Assembly: GCF_017303215.1 (NCBI RefSeq)
Contig: NZ_JAEMWU010000001.1
Location: 310,001-374,000 of the forward strand
Direction of reading: 5' to 3'
From: Microbacterium esteraromaticum
Lineage (GTDB): Bacteria; Actinomycetota; Actinomycetes; Actinomycetales; Microbacteriaceae
Length of the DNA: 64,000 nt
Shown piece after piece: positions 24,176 to 33,624 of this stretch. Numbering within the stretch: the first letter of the stretch is position 1; each line of letters begins with the position of its first letter. Made by a program: the position numbers and the translations under genes. The notes under the pieces were generated by a model. The model was not told the DNA's origin. It did not search any database and saw only the letters and a list, made by a program, of their open reading frames with translations.

Positions 24176-25255
24176 GTGAACGATCTGCAACCCGGCAAAC
24201 GAGTGGTGGTGCGCTACGCACTGCACCCGGGCGACACGCACGCCACCTCTGACGCGCTGGGTGTGATCCGCGCCGTCGACGATCAGGCCGTCGAGATCGA
24301 CACGAAGCAGGGCCCAGTGCGGGTGGAGCGCACGCGCATTCTGGTGGTGCACGAGGTGCCGCCGGCGCCGACGCGCGCCGGGCGCACGCACCGGGTCGTG
24401 TCGGCCGTCGACCTGCGTCGCATCTCGGCCGCGGCCTGGCTGCCCGCGGATTCGTCGTGGCTGCAGATCGACAACCTGCGCGAGGAGGTGTCGGATGCCG
24501 ATTCCGATCTCGGGCTGCTGTCGAAGGGGTGGCTGCTGCGCAGTTCGGATTCGGCCACGCAGCGGGCCAACAGCGCTCTGCCGGTCACCGATACGGGTCT
24601 GGGCTGGGAGCAGAGCCTCGACGCGGTCGAGGCCTGGTACGCCACCCGTGACAAGCCCGCGAGGGTGCAGATCTACTCGGCCGACCCGTCGACGGCGCTC
24701 GCCCCCGAATGCGCCGGCCTGGCACCGCTGCTCTCGGCACGCGGGTACAGCACCTCCGAGTCGACACTGCTGCTGACCGGCGCCACGAAAGAGGCGGCCG
24801 GTGGGGTGGTGTCTCCACGTGATGCTGCCGCGCCGGGACTGGTCATCGATGTGAGCGACCGGCCGACCGAGACGCACTTCGCGGTGTGGGCGAGCCAGCG
24901 CGACCCGGGTTCTGCGCAAGCGTTCCGCGCGCTTATCGAAGCCGACCAGCCGTGCAGCGTCGTGACCGCGTACGCCCCTCGGGCGGATGGCAGCCGGTCG
25001 CTGGTGGCGACCTGCCGCATCGTGGAGCGCAACAAGTGGGGCGTGATGACGAACCTCGTCACCCACCCCGAGCTGCGCCGGCGCGGCGCCGGCCGGTCGG
25101 TGATCCGGGCGGCCGCCGCCATGCTGGCGCAGCGCGGGGTGCGCTCGTACCTCGTCGACGTCGAGTCGAGCAACGCCGCATCGCTGGCACTGTTCGAGTC
25201 GCTCGGCGCCAGCGTGCAGCACCGGTCGTGGTACGCGACGCAGCGTCAAGGATGA
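24176..25255 (+). CDS. GNAT acetyltransferase of the Rv0428c type
   Basis: This 359-aa protein has an N-terminal SH3-like beta barrel (residues 1-65: GKRVVVRYALHPGDTHATSD) and a C-terminal GNAT domain (about 240-355) with the acetyl-CoA loop TNLVTHPELRRRGAGRSVIR. This architecture matches the Rv0428c/cg3035-like group of actinobacterial acetyltransferases, whose substrates are not established. GTG start at 24176. The middle region (70-230) is not recognisable and may form a degenerate second GNAT fold. Confidence 0.8.
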   Translation: MNDLQPGKRVVVRYALHPGDTHATSDALGVIRAVDDQAVEIDTKQGPVRVERTRILVVHEVPPAPTRAGRTHRVVSAVDLRRISAAAWLPADSSWLQIDNLREEVSDADSDLGLLSKGWLLRSSDSATQRANSALPVTDTGLGWEQSLDAVEAWYATRDKPARVQIYSADPSTALAPECAGLAPLLSARGYSTSESTLLLTGATKEAAGGVVSPRDAAAPGLVIDVSDRPTETHFAVWASQRDPGSAQAFRALIEADQPCSVVTAYAPRADGSRSLVATCRIVERNKWGVMTNLVTHPELRRRGAGRSVIRAAAAMLAQRGVRSYLVDVESSNAASLALFESLGASVQHRSWYATQRQG

Positions 25256-25326
25256 GGGGGCGGGTTGGGGGCGGGCTCACCGAGGGCACACCCGAATAGG
25301 ATCACAGCCGCGAGTACGCTCACGGT

Positions 25327-25824
25327 ATGAGACGACCGGAGCCGGATCCCGTGGGCGTTGGCGAGGAGTCGGTATGGGCCTATCCGCGACCGCCCCGAGT
25401 TGAACGTGTGCTCGAGCGCGTCACGATCAGCCTCGGCGGTGTACTCATCGCAGACACCCTCGACGCCGTGCGTGTGCTCGAGACGAGCCACCCGCCCGTC
25501 TACTACCTACCTGCGGCGTCATTCGTCAGCGGCGCGCTCACACCTGTTCAGGGAACATCACGCTGCGAGTTCAAGGGTGAAGCGGCCTACTTCGATGTCC
25601 ACGGTGGGACTCGGAGCGCACACAGAGCCGCGTGGACATACCCGAACCCAACGCACGGATTCCGTGAGCTGAAGGGGCGCGTCGCCGTGTACGCCGGTGA
25701 CATGGATGCCTGCACCGTTGGCGGCGAGCGGGTCACCCCGCAACCGGGTCGCTTCTACGGTGGCTGGATCACCGCACGCGTTCGAGGGCCATTCAAGGGA
25801 GAACCGGGTTCGCTGGGCTGGTGA
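25327..25824 (+). CDS. DUF427-domain protein
   Basis: This 165-aa protein has a DUF427 fold (PF04248): SLGGVLIADTLDAVRVLETSHPP, YYLPAASF, CEFKGEAAYFDV and a late FYGGWIT are the conserved segments. DUF427 proteins are small beta-barrel proteins, common in Actinobacteria, of unknown function. No partner gene is adjacent. The 70 bases downstream to dnaB hold no visible strong hairpin. Confidence 0.85.
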   Translation: MRRPEPDPVGVGEESVWAYPRPPRVERVLERVTISLGGVLIADTLDAVRVLETSHPPVYYLPAASFVSGALTPVQGTSRCEFKGEAAYFDVHGGTRSAHRAAWTYPNPTHGFRELKGRVAVYAGDMDACTVGGERVTPQPGRFYGGWITARVRGPFKGEPGSLGW

Positions 25825-25892
25825 ATCGCCACCGAACGACCCGACGTGGACGTCACGAGGGCGCGGGCCTGTGCTTTCGGCGAAACCTACAC

Positions 25893-27266
25893 TTACGCGA
25901 AGTCCCCGCCCGGAGCCATGTCCATGAACCGCGAGTAGTGGCCCTGGAAGGCGACGGTAAGGGTCGCGGTGGGGCCGTTACGGTGCTTGGCAACGATCAG
26001 GTCGGCTTCGCCGGGGCGCACGTCCTTGTCGTAGGCGGCCTCGCGGTGCAGCAAGATGACCATGTCGGCGTCCTGCTCGATCGAGCCCGACTCACGCAGG
26101 TCGCTGATCGCGGGCTTCTTGTCTGAGCGCTGCTCAGCACCACGGTTCAGCTGCGACAGGGCGATCACCGGCACCTGAAGCTCCTTCGCAAGCAGCTTCA
26201 GCGCACGCGAGAACTCCGACACCTCCTGCTGACGAGACTCGACGCGCTTACCGCTCGTCATCAGCTGCAGATAGTCGATCACGACGAGACGCAGACCGGC
26301 GCGCTGCTTGAGCCGGCGACACTTGGCGCGGATCTCGACGAGCGTCATGTTGGGGCTGTCGTCGATGTACAGGGGCGCATCGTTGATGCGGCCACGCGTC
26401 GCGGCGACGGTCGTCCAGTCACGCGGGTCGAGCGTTCCCTTGCGCATGTTCTGCAGCGGAATAGCACCCTCGGCGCTGAGCAGCCGCATAGCGATCTCGC
26501 TCTTGCCCATTTCGAGCGAGAAGAAGATCGACGGCTCGTTGTGGCCAATCGACGCCGCTCGCGCAAAATCCAGAGCCAGCGTCGACTTACCCATAGCGGG
26601 CCTCGCCGCGACGACGATCATCTGGCCGCCGTGCAGGCCATTGGTGAGCTCGTCGAGTTCGCGGAACCCGGTGGGGATGCCCGTCATCGTGCCGTCGCGA
26701 CCGTTGGCGGCCTCGATCTCTTCGACGGCCGCGTCGACGGCGACGGTCAGCGGCACGTAGTCTTCGGCAGCCTCGGCACCGGTGACCGAATAGATCTCGG
26801 CCTGCGCGTTGTTGACCAGGTCGGTCGCGTCGCCCTCACCCGCGTAGCCGAGCTGCACGATGCGTGTACCGGCGTCGACCAGACGGCGCAGGATCGACCG
26901 CTCGGCGACAATACCGGCGTAGTAACCCGCGTTGGCTGCCGTCGGCACGATCGACGTCAGCGTGTGCAGGTAGTCAGCGCCGCCGGCTCGACCCAGCTCA
27001 CCCGTCTTGATCAGCTCGTCGGTGACGGCGACGACGTCGGTGGGCTCACCCTGCGAGTACAGCGACAGGATCGCCTCGAAGATCAGCTCATGCTTGGGGA
27101 TGTAGAAATCGGCGCCCTTGAGCGTCTCGATCACATCGGCAACGGCGTCCTTCGACAGCAGCATGCCGCCCAGTGCGCTCTGCTCTGCCAGCAGGTCGTG
27201 CGGAGGAGTCCGCTCGGGTGCGCGCGAAGCGCCCAGTCGCTCATCTGAGATGTCTGCGATCGACAC
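25893..27266 (-). CDS. dnaB: Replicative DNA helicase DnaB
   Basis: This hexameric 5'-3' replicative helicase is 457 aa from the GTG at 27266, which follows AGGAGGGGG. The N-terminal domain (DLLAEQSALGGMLL) and the RecA-like C-terminal domain with Walker A ARPAMGKSTLALDFA, Walker B VVIDYLQLM and the arginine-finger region SQLNRGAEQRSDKKP are complete. No intein is present. It lies at a conserved origin-proximal block; upstream is a 499-base tract with a cluster of DnaA-box-like sequences. dnaB is not followed closely by other replication genes. Confidence 0.97.
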   Translation of the reverse strand: MSIADISDERLGASRAPERTPPHDLLAEQSALGGMLLSKDAVADVIETLKGADFYIPKHELIFEAILSLYSQGEPTDVVAVTDELIKTGELGRAGGADYLHTLTSIVPTAANAGYYAGIVAERSILRRLVDAGTRIVQLGYAGEGDATDLVNNAQAEIYSVTGAEAAEDYVPLTVAVDAAVEEIEAANGRDGTMTGIPTGFRELDELTNGLHGGQMIVVAARPAMGKSTLALDFARAASIGHNEPSIFFSLEMGKSEIAMRLLSAEGAIPLQNMRKGTLDPRDWTTVAATRGRINDAPLYIDDSPNMTLVEIRAKCRRLKQRAGLRLVVIDYLQLMTSGKRVESRQQEVSEFSRALKLLAKELQVPVIALSQLNRGAEQRSDKKPAISDLRESGSIEQDADMVILLHREAAYDKDVRPGEADLIVAKHRNGPTATLTVAFQGHYSRFMDMAPGGDFA

Positions 27267-27395
27267 CGTTCCCCCTCCTGGCAGAGGCGGTGTGAACTGC
27301 ACCGCCGACCCGCTGAACCGAATGGCTGTCCGGCCGCTATCGACAGCGAAACATGAACCACAGACACCCTGGCTTCCCCCACGGTAAGAGCAGAG

Positions 27396-27559
27396 TTATC
27401 CCCATGCAAGCGCCCCTGTGGATAACTCTGTGGAGAGTGTGCGAACAACTCCGGAGTGTCTGTGCAGAACCCCTGTGGAAAACCCGGTGGACAGTTGTCA
27501 AGATTGACGCGTTTATTCGCCCTGAACAGGTTTTTACAGTTTCCCCACCCTGTGGATGA
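27396..27559. other. Cluster of DnaA-box-like sequences between dnaB and the surface locus
   Basis: TTATCCCCA (27396-27404), TGTGGATAA (27417-27425, an exact reverse-strand TTATCCACA), TGTGGAGAG (27429-27437), TGTGGAAAA (27474-27482), GGTGGACAG (27487-27495) and TGTGGATGA (27551-27559) fall in 164 bases; five of the six are on the reverse strand. Each differs from TTATCCACA (or the actinobacterial TTGTCCACA) by zero to two bases. This density is far above what other intergenic regions of the window show. Confidence 0.55.
27442..27467. repeat. Repeat family 2, copy 2 (partial, between DnaA-box-like sites)
   Basis: CGAACAACTCCGGAG and TCCGGAGTGTCTGTGCAG (27450-27467) share the core ACAACTCCGGAGT with the palindromic element at 1397-1475 and the coding copy at 36453-36524. 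Only one half plus part of the other is present. Confidence 0.5.
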
Positions 27560-27765
27560 CAATCGGGTTCAAGCAAACGTTGAAGGTTGCCCGGGTTACG
27601 CACCAATGTGTACAACCTGGGGAAAGTCAAGTCGACGCGTCATCCCGGGTGTTGCGTTCTGGTCAAGTCCGCGCGGCTGTATGGACACGCATAGCAAGTC
27701 GGGGTATCTTCACACGATCGAGCTTTTCTCGCGCGCCCGCGAGAGGCTCACCCTGGGGAGGGGCC

Positions 27766-28878
<1,113 letters not shown>

Positions 28879-28956
28879 TCTCCGGTCCGGTCGACTCACG
28901 TCGACACGCGGGCGCGCTCACCGCGCCACCGACCCGACCTGATCAGGAGCACTCCC

Positions 28957-29010
28957 ATGCGCATCTTCGCGCCTCTCGCCCACCCGGGCATTCACGCACC
29001 CTCCGCGTAA
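28957..29010 (+). pseudogene. Decayed start of a chaplin-like surface gene
   Basis: ATGCGCATCTTCGC and its leader GATCAGGAG closely match the start and leader of the intact chaplin-like gene at 30487 (ATGCGCACTTTCGC behind GATCAGGAG). The reading frame stops after 17 codons, and no continuation with a signal peptide or chaplin-like repeat is seen in the following bases. It seems to be the remnant of a second copy of the chaplin-like gene. Confidence 0.55.
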
Positions 29011-29192
29011 CGACTTCCGTCGACGCCCGTCCCATCCACCGCGGATGGTGACCGCCGTCGACGATCCAGAAGTCGATGCGGCGGGGTGATTCTCCCCGGT
29101 CTCACCTCGTCGTGTCGACCTCGCAGACACCGTTCACGGACCCCCTCTCCGTACGGTTGCTGCGCGGCGGTCGGCCCCACACCACCGCCAGG

Positions 29193-29224
29193 CGGGTGCC
29201 TCGACTCCCTTCACGAGGCACCCG
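29193..29224. terminator. Hairpin with 11-bp perfect stem
   Basis: CGGGTGCCTCG (29193-29203) and CGAGGCACCCG (29214-29224) pair perfectly around a 10-base loop. It lies far (315 bases) downstream of the 27766 gene and may terminate its transcript. Confidence 0.5.
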
Positions 29225-29295
29225 TCACCCCGACCGCGGTCCGGAACCCCTACTTCCGGATCGTGGGCGCGGCCGGCGCGTCACCGCCGGTCGCA

Positions 29296-29349
29296 GAGTC
29301 CACCACCGTCCCACATGTTCAATGGCGAATCTTCGACGGTGGTGGACTC
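29296..29349. promoter_or_regulatory. 15-bp perfect inverted repeat upstream of the second surface gene
   Basis: GAGTCCACCACCGTC (29296-29310) is mirrored exactly by GACGGTGGTGGACTC (29335-29349) across a 24-base spacer, ending 57 bases before the ATG at 29407. It may be an operator, an attenuator hairpin or a recombination remnant. Confidence 0.55.
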
Positions 29350-29406
29350 CCCCTCAGCGATCCGGTAACGTCTCGCGCAATGAGCTGAGTCGAAGGGCGA
29401 TGAGGC

Positions 29407-30402
29407 ATGAGCGTCGAGGCTTCCAGGCGCCGCGTTCCCGCGGCGATCCGCTGGGGTGGCCTCGCGGTGCTCGCCTGGGCCGCGCTGACCGTGCTGGTCG
29501 GCGGCGGCGATGCACACGCCGACGATGACGATTCCACCCCACTGTCGGGCCTGTCGTCACTGGTCACCGGTGCGGTCACCGAGGTCGTCGATCCGGTCGT
29601 CGCGAAGGCCGCCGAGGCGGTCGTCGCGGTCACCGAACCCGTCGTCGAGTCGGCGCAGCAGGTGGTCACGAAGACGGCGAAGACCGTTGCGTCGGTGCCG
29701 GTGGTCGGTTCCACCGCGTCGGATGCCCTCGGCACGGTCGGTCAGACCGTCTCATCGACCACGGATGCCGTCGCTGACGTCGTATCCGATGCGCCGGTGT
29801 CGTCGGTCGTGCGCCCCGTCACCGACACGGTGCGCGAGGTGCCGGTGGTCGGCGAGGTGCTCGATGGCCTGGGCGCCACGGATCTGCTCGACGACTCCGC
29901 CGGCGCCGTTGACGGTGTGGTCGACAACCTCGCCCCGGTCGTGGACGGCACCGTGCCGCCCGTGGTCGATGCGCTCGACCCGCAGCATCCCACCGGCCCC
30001 ACGCCCGACGTCGGCGAGCCCGCGCTCCCCACCGGTCCGGATGCCGTCCTTCCGGACGACACGACGGCGGATGCCACCGCAGACGCCACGCCCGCCATCA
30101 CCCTCCCGACGACCGACACGCACCGCACGCCGTGGCCCGGTGGCGCGAACCCGCGAGGGTCCTCCAGCGACGCCACAACCACCGCGGCCGGCATCGAGCA
30201 TCCGAAGCAGACTTCTGCTCCGCCACCGGGCCTTGTCCCGGCGAGCGCGACAGCGGGACCGGGTGGTTCTGCCGGTGGAGGGCACGCCGCCGTGCACCCC
30301 TCGGTGTCGCATCTGCATGACTCCGGAGTCTCGGCCGGCCCACCGGCCGACTCCGCTCTTCCGCCGGCTCCGGTCGGCGACACCGACGTCTCTCCTGACT
30401 GA
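29407..30402 (+). CDS. Secreted Val/Asp/Thr-rich surface protein
   Basis: This 331-aa exported protein has a signal peptide (cleavage likely after AHA, residue 38) and a mature part made of repeating Val-Val-Asp/Ser-Thr-type segments (for example VREVPVVGEVLDGLG and VVDNLAPVVDGTV), then an Ala/Pro/Gly/Ser-rich C-terminus ending DTDVSPD. The final residues match the end of the protein encoded at 27766 (TDCSPD), so both may be recognised by the same partner. It precedes the chaplin-like gene by 84 bases. Function unknown. Confidence 0.65.
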   Translation: MSVEASRRRVPAAIRWGGLAVLAWAALTVLVGGGDAHADDDDSTPLSGLSSLVTGAVTEVVDPVVAKAAEAVVAVTEPVVESAQQVVTKTAKTVASVPVVGSTASDALGTVGQTVSSTTDAVADVVSDAPVSSVVRPVTDTVREVPVVGEVLDGLGATDLLDDSAGAVDGVVDNLAPVVDGTVPPVVDALDPQHPTGPTPDVGEPALPTGPDAVLPDDTTADATADATPAITLPTTDTHRTPWPGGANPRGSSSDATTTAAGIEHPKQTSAPPPGLVPASATAGPGGSAGGGHAAVHPSVSHLHDSGVSAGPPADSALPPAPVGDTDVSPD

Positions 30403-30486
30403 CGAGGGGCAGGCCGATGCCCGCATCGGCACGCTCGGGCGCACATCCGTGCCGCCCTCACCTCGTACAGATCAGGAGAAACACTC

Positions 30487-31737
30487 ATGCGCACTTTCGC
30501 TAAGCACGCCCTGTGGGGCGCGCTCATCGCCGGCGGCATCACGCTGCTCGGCGCATCCGCCGCCGGCGCGGCCGAGACCAACGGTGATGACAGCCTTCTC
30601 GGCGGCACTCAGATCCTGGCGCCGGTGACGGCACCGCTGCAGGTCGTCGGCAACGCCGTCTCGGTGCTCGGCACCAGCGTCGTCGAGACCGTCGTCCCCG
30701 TGACGTCGGAATCGGATGCCACCGACCCGGCCCCCACACAGGAATCCGCCCCTGCTGACCCCACGCCGTCCGCTCAGACCAGCGGTGCGGAGGGGGTAGG
30801 TTCGGGCAGCCAAGCCGTGGTCGACGTCGACGTACCGGTGACGGCGGTCGACAACGCGGTGAGCGTGCTCGGCACGTCAACCGTGACGACCGATCCGGCA
30901 CCGCAACCGGCGCCGGCGGACACGCCTTCGGAGCCGGCATCCTCCGTGCAGACCTCGGGGCTGGGCGGTGTGCTCTCGGGCACGCAGGCCCTCGTGTCGG
31001 TCAACGCACCGATCACCGTGTCGGGCAATGCGATCTCGGTGCTCGGCCACAGCAGCGTCACGCAGTCGCACGGCTCGGCTGACATGGCGACGCCTTCTGA
31101 CACCACCGCGGATCCGGTCGCACCGGGCCTCGGAGCGGTCACGGATGGCACCGACAGCATCCTCGGCGGCACGCAGGTCATCGCTCCGATCACTGCCCCG
31201 GTGACGGTGGTCGGCAATGCGATCTCGGTACTCGGCCACAGCAGCGTCACCGGTGTGAGTGCGGGTCAGCCGAGCGGTACGGCACCGATCGGGGCGGTCA
31301 CATCCGGACTCGGGTCGTTGCTCGGCGGCACCCAGGTGCTGCTGCCCATCACGGCTCCGATCACGATCGGCGGCAACGCCATCTCGGTGCTGGGGGAGAG
31401 CACGGTAACGGTGCCCGGAACGTCGACCGATCCCGGAACAGATCCGGGAACCGACCCCGGCACCGACCCCGGAACAGACCCGGGCACCGACCCCGGTACG
31501 GACCCCGGAACGGACCCGGGCACCGACCCCGGAACGGACCCGGGAATCGACCCCGGCACCGAGCCGGGCGCCGTCGCGTCCCCCGGCACGTCCCTGCCGA
31601 CGGTGCTGGGCACCACGACCGGCGGCGAGACGCTGGCGGCGACGGGCGGTTCGGCCGTCGCCCCGGCCCTGGTGCTGCTGGCACTGTCGCTGCTGCTGAT
31701 GGGTAGCACCCTGATGCGCGGCGCACAGCGCGCCTGA
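30487..31737 (+). CDS. Chaplin-like five-repeat surface protein with LAxTG anchor
   Basis: This 416-aa surface protein has a signal peptide (cleavage near residue 29). It carries five chaplin-like repeats (about residues 36-67, 105-134, 160-192, 224-255 and 277-308), each like GGTQVLxPITAPITxxGNAISVLGxS. This resembles the chaplin domain but lacks both chaplin cysteines. A linker of twelve DPGT-type tetrapeptides follows, then LAATG (383-387), a hydrophobic helix and a basic end (MRGAQRA). LAxTG is the class E sortase motif used for long chaplins of Streptomyces. The ATG follows GATCAGGAG. It is likely anchored to the wall and may coat cells with amyloid-like or hydrophobic fibres. Confidence 0.75.
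   Translation: MRTFAKHALWGALIAGGITLLGASAAGAAETNGDDSLLGGTQILAPVTAPLQVVGNAVSVLGTSVVETVVPVTSESDATDPAPTQESAPADPTPSAQTSGAEGVGSGSQAVVDVDVPVTAVDNAVSVLGTSTVTTDPAPQPAPADTPSEPASSVQTSGLGGVLSGTQALVSVNAPITVSGNAISVLGHSSVTQSHGSADMATPSDTTADPVAPGLGAVTDGTDSILGGTQVIAPITAPVTVVGNAISVLGHSSVTGVSAGQPSGTAPIGAVTSGLGSLLGGTQVLLPITAPITIGGNAISVLGESTVTVPGTSTDPGTDPGTDPGTDPGTDPGTDPGTDPGTDPGTDPGTDPGIDPGTEPGAVASPGTSLPTVLGTTTGGETLAATGGSAVAPALVLLALSLLLMGSTLMRGAQRA
31425..31569 (+). repeat. Tandem DPGT-coding repeat
   Basis: Twelve 12-base units encode Asp-Pro-Gly-Thr (with one Ile and one Glu variant). Third-codon positions differ from unit to unit (GGA, GGC, GGG, GGT), so the repeat is old or under selection at the protein level and not a recent slippage product. 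Confidence 0.85.
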
Positions 31738-31748
31738 TCGCCCCTGTC

Positions 31749-31783
31749 GTGCGGGTTCGGGCGTTCCCCACCCGAACCCGCAC
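31749..31783 (+). terminator. Terminator after the chaplin-like gene
   Basis: GTGCGGGTTCGGG (31749-31761) pairs with CCCGAACCCGCAC (31771-31783), a perfect 13-bp stem with a 9-base loop 11 bases past the stop codon. Confidence 0.75.
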
Positions 31784-31812
31784 GGTGTGGCGCCCCCTGA
31801 GGTCAGACGCAG

Positions 31813-31844
31813 AAAGGGCGGGGTTCCGAAGAACCCCGCCCTTT
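31813..31844 (-). terminator. Terminator of the rpsF-rplI operon
   Basis: AAAGGGCGGGGTTC (31813-31826) and GAACCCCGCCCTTT (31831-31844) form a perfect 14-bp stem; on the minus strand the loop reads TTCG, a very stable tetraloop. It lies 15 bases past the rplI stop codon. Confidence 0.85.
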
Positions 31845-31858
31845 CGAACAGCTGTCGC

Positions 31859-32311
31859 TTACTTAGCGGCGATCACCTGAAGGGTGATCACGGCGGTGAC
31901 GTCGTCGTGCAGACGGACGGTCGCCTCGTGCTCACCGATGACCTTGATCGGCGCCGGGATGTGAACCTTGCGCTTGTCGATCGAGCCAAGGCCCTCAGCG
32001 GCAACGGCGTCGGCCACGTCGGCCGGCTTGACCGAACCGAACAGACGGCCCTCGCCACCGGCCTTGACGGCCAGGCGCACCTTGCCGGCCTCGAGCTTCG
32101 CCTTGAGGTGGTTCGCCTCGTCGAGGTCGTGGATCGCACGGGCCTTGCGGGCCGCCTGGATCGACTCGACCTGCTTGGCGCCGCCACGGGTCCACGCCAC
32201 GGCGTAGCCCTGCGGGATGAGGTAGTTACGGGCGTACCCGTTCTTGACCTCGATGACGTCTCCGGCGCTTCCGAGCCCGGCGACCTCGTTCGTGAGAATC
32301 AGCTTTGCCAT
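31859..32311 (-). CDS. rplI: 50S ribosomal protein L9
   Basis: This 150-aa protein is the ribosomal protein L9, which bridges the L1 stalk and the 30S subunit of adjacent ribosomes. The N-terminal domain ([35 protein letters not shown], read in two parts) and the long connecting helix with a small C-terminal domain are complete. It is the last gene of rpsF-ssb-rpsR-rplI, the usual bacterial order. Confidence 0.98.
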   Translation of the reverse strand: MAKLILTNEVAGLGSAGDVIEVKNGYARNYLIPQGYAVAWTRGGAKQVESIQAARKARAIHDLDEANHLKAKLEAGKVRLAVKAGGEGRLFGSVKPADVADAVAAEGLGSIDKRKVHIPAPIKVIGEHEATVRLHDDVTAVITLQVIAAK

Positions 32312-32323
32312 TGTCGGTACCCC

Positions 32324-32578
32324 TTAGCGGCCAGCGCCGGCGTAAGGCAGGAGCGCCATCTCGCGTGCGTTCTTGATCGCCTTGGCGATCAGACGCTGCT
32401 CCTGCACCGAGACACCGGTGATACGACGGGCGCGGATCTTGCCACGCTCCGAGATGAACTTGCGAAGCGTTGCGACGTCCTTGTAGTCAATGACGCCCAC
32501 GCGGATCGACTTCGCGGGAGCGGTGGGCTTGCCACCCTTCCGCGGCTTGCGGCGGTCGCCGCTCGACTTTCCAGCCAT
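32324..32578 (-). CDS. rpsR: 30S ribosomal protein S18
   Basis: This 84-aa protein is S18, which binds S6 and the platform of the 30S subunit. The core [22 protein letters not shown] and [20 protein letters not shown] is intact, with the usual basic N-terminal extension. No CXXC zinc motif is present, so this is the zinc-free paralogue type. It lies 12 bases upstream of rplI. Confidence 0.98.
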   Translation of the reverse strand: MAGKSSGDRRKPRKGGKPTAPAKSIRVGVIDYKDVATLRKFISERGKIRARRITGVSVQEQRLIAKAIKNAREMALLPYAGAGR

Positions 32579-32635
32579 GAGTTTTCCTTAAGAGATGAGA
32601 ATCGGATGCCGCCCTGTGGGCCGGCTATCCAGAAG

Positions 32636-33133
32636 TTAGAACGGGGTGTCGTCGCCGAAGCTGCCCGGAGTGCTCCACGCGTCAGCGCTCGACGAACCGG
32701 GCGTCGACCACGGCTCCTCCGAGACCTGCTGCTGCGGCTGCTGCGGACGCGACTGTCCACCGCCCGATGATGCGGCCCGCGTGACCTGTGCCGTCGCGTA
32801 TCGCAGCGACGGACCGATCTCGTCAACCTCCAGCTCGATGGCCGTGCGGTTGTTGCCGTCGCGATCCTGGTAGGAACGCTGACGCAGGCGGCCCTGCGCG
32901 ACAACACGCATGCCCTTCGTCAGCGAGCCCGCCACGTGCTCGGCGAAGTCGCGCCAGACCGACGCGCGGAGGAACAGCGCTTCGCCGTCCTTCCACTCGT
33001 TGGCCTGACGATCGAACGTACGCGGCGTCGAGGCGATGGTGAAGTTCGCCACCGGCAGGCCGTTCTGCGTGTAACGCAGTTCGGGGTCTGCGGTGAGGTT
33101 GCCCACCACGGTGATGACGGTTTCGCCGGCCAT
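32636..33133 (-). CDS. ssb: Single-stranded DNA-binding protein
   Basis: This 165-aa SSB has the OB-fold (residues 1-110: [32 protein letters not shown], read in parts), a Gln/Pro-rich linker and the acidic tail GDDTPF that recruits replication and repair partners. It is the general SSB encoded between rpsF and rpsR, translated with a gap of only five bases from rpsF. Confidence 0.97.
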   Translation of the reverse strand: MAGETVITVVGNLTADPELRYTQNGLPVANFTIASTPRTFDRQANEWKDGEALFLRASVWRDFAEHVAGSLTKGMRVVAQGRLRQRSYQDRDGNNRTAIELEVDEIGPSLRYATAQVTRAASSGGGQSRPQQPQQQVSEEPWSTPGSSSADAWSTPGSFGDDTPF

Positions 33134-33138
33134 GAGAC

Positions 33139-33504
33139 TTAAGCCTTCGCGACCTTGGGCTTACGGGCTGCCTTCTCGGCGGCGCGCTTGGCCTCGGCGG
33201 CGACCATGGCCTGTGCCTCTTCGGCACGCAGGACCTTGGTGCGGAACACGAGCTCGCTCAGCTTCAGCTGGCGGTCGAGCTCCTGGGTGGCCTCGCTCGT
33301 GGCGGTGAAGTTGACGACGGCGTAGATGCCCTCGTTCTTCTTGTTGATCTCGTAGGCGAAACGGCGCTTGCCCCAGACGTCGACCTTGTCAATCGAGCCA
33401 CCATCGTTGGTGATGACCTTCAGGAACTTGTCGAGGTTGGGGGCAACCTGGCGCTCGTCCAGCTCAGGGGTCAGAATGACCATGAGCTCGTACTGGTGCG
33501 TCAC
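33139..33504 (-). CDS. rpsF: 30S ribosomal protein S6
   Basis: This 121-aa S6 protein starts [20 protein letters not shown] and carries the conserved [19 protein letters not shown] region. It has an alanine/lysine-rich C-terminal extension (about 30 residues) typical of Actinobacteria. It is the first gene of the operon; S6 binds S18 in the 30S platform. Confidence 0.97.
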   Translation of the reverse strand: MTHQYELMVILTPELDERQVAPNLDKFLKVITNDGGSIDKVDVWGKRRFAYEINKKNEGIYAVVNFTATSEATQELDRQLKLSELVFRTKVLRAEEAQAMVAAEAKRAAEKAARKPKVAKA

Positions 33505-33624
33505 TTACCCACCTCCTTCGGACTAGAACGGCTCCCGGGACTTTCCCGGCAGCAGGAGGGTGTGTTGCACGTCGCCCGCCCGCGCATCCCGAATGGATGC
33601 CACAAGGCAGACAACCACAACAGT

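Larger units (their letters stand above)
27267..27765. other. Non-coding tract upstream of dnaB with DnaA-box-like cluster
   Basis: No gene is seen in these 499 bases; the long reading frames have atypical composition. The tract holds the dnaB leader, a run of DnaA-box-like nonamers (27396-27559), a copy of repeat family 2 (27442-27467) and an A/T-richer stretch around 27500-27540. GGGGAGGGG (27754-27762) is the ribosome site of the following surface-protein gene. Confidence 0.6.
28879..29406. other. Non-coding tract between two surface-protein genes
   Basis: No intact gene is seen in these 528 bases. The tract contains a degraded start of a chaplin-like gene (28957-29010), an 11-bp hairpin (29193-29224), and a perfect 15-bp inverted repeat (29296-29349). 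Confidence 0.6.

Noticed and set aside
28911..29180. Small arginine-rich reading frames on both strands between the two surface genes
   Set aside because: Their composition is that of random high-GC frames and none has a ribosome site or recognisable motif.
31425..31569. DPGT repeat as a minisatellite or CRISPR-like array
   Set aside because: The units are codon-periodic (12 bases) within one reading frame and encode a protein linker; there are no unique spacers.
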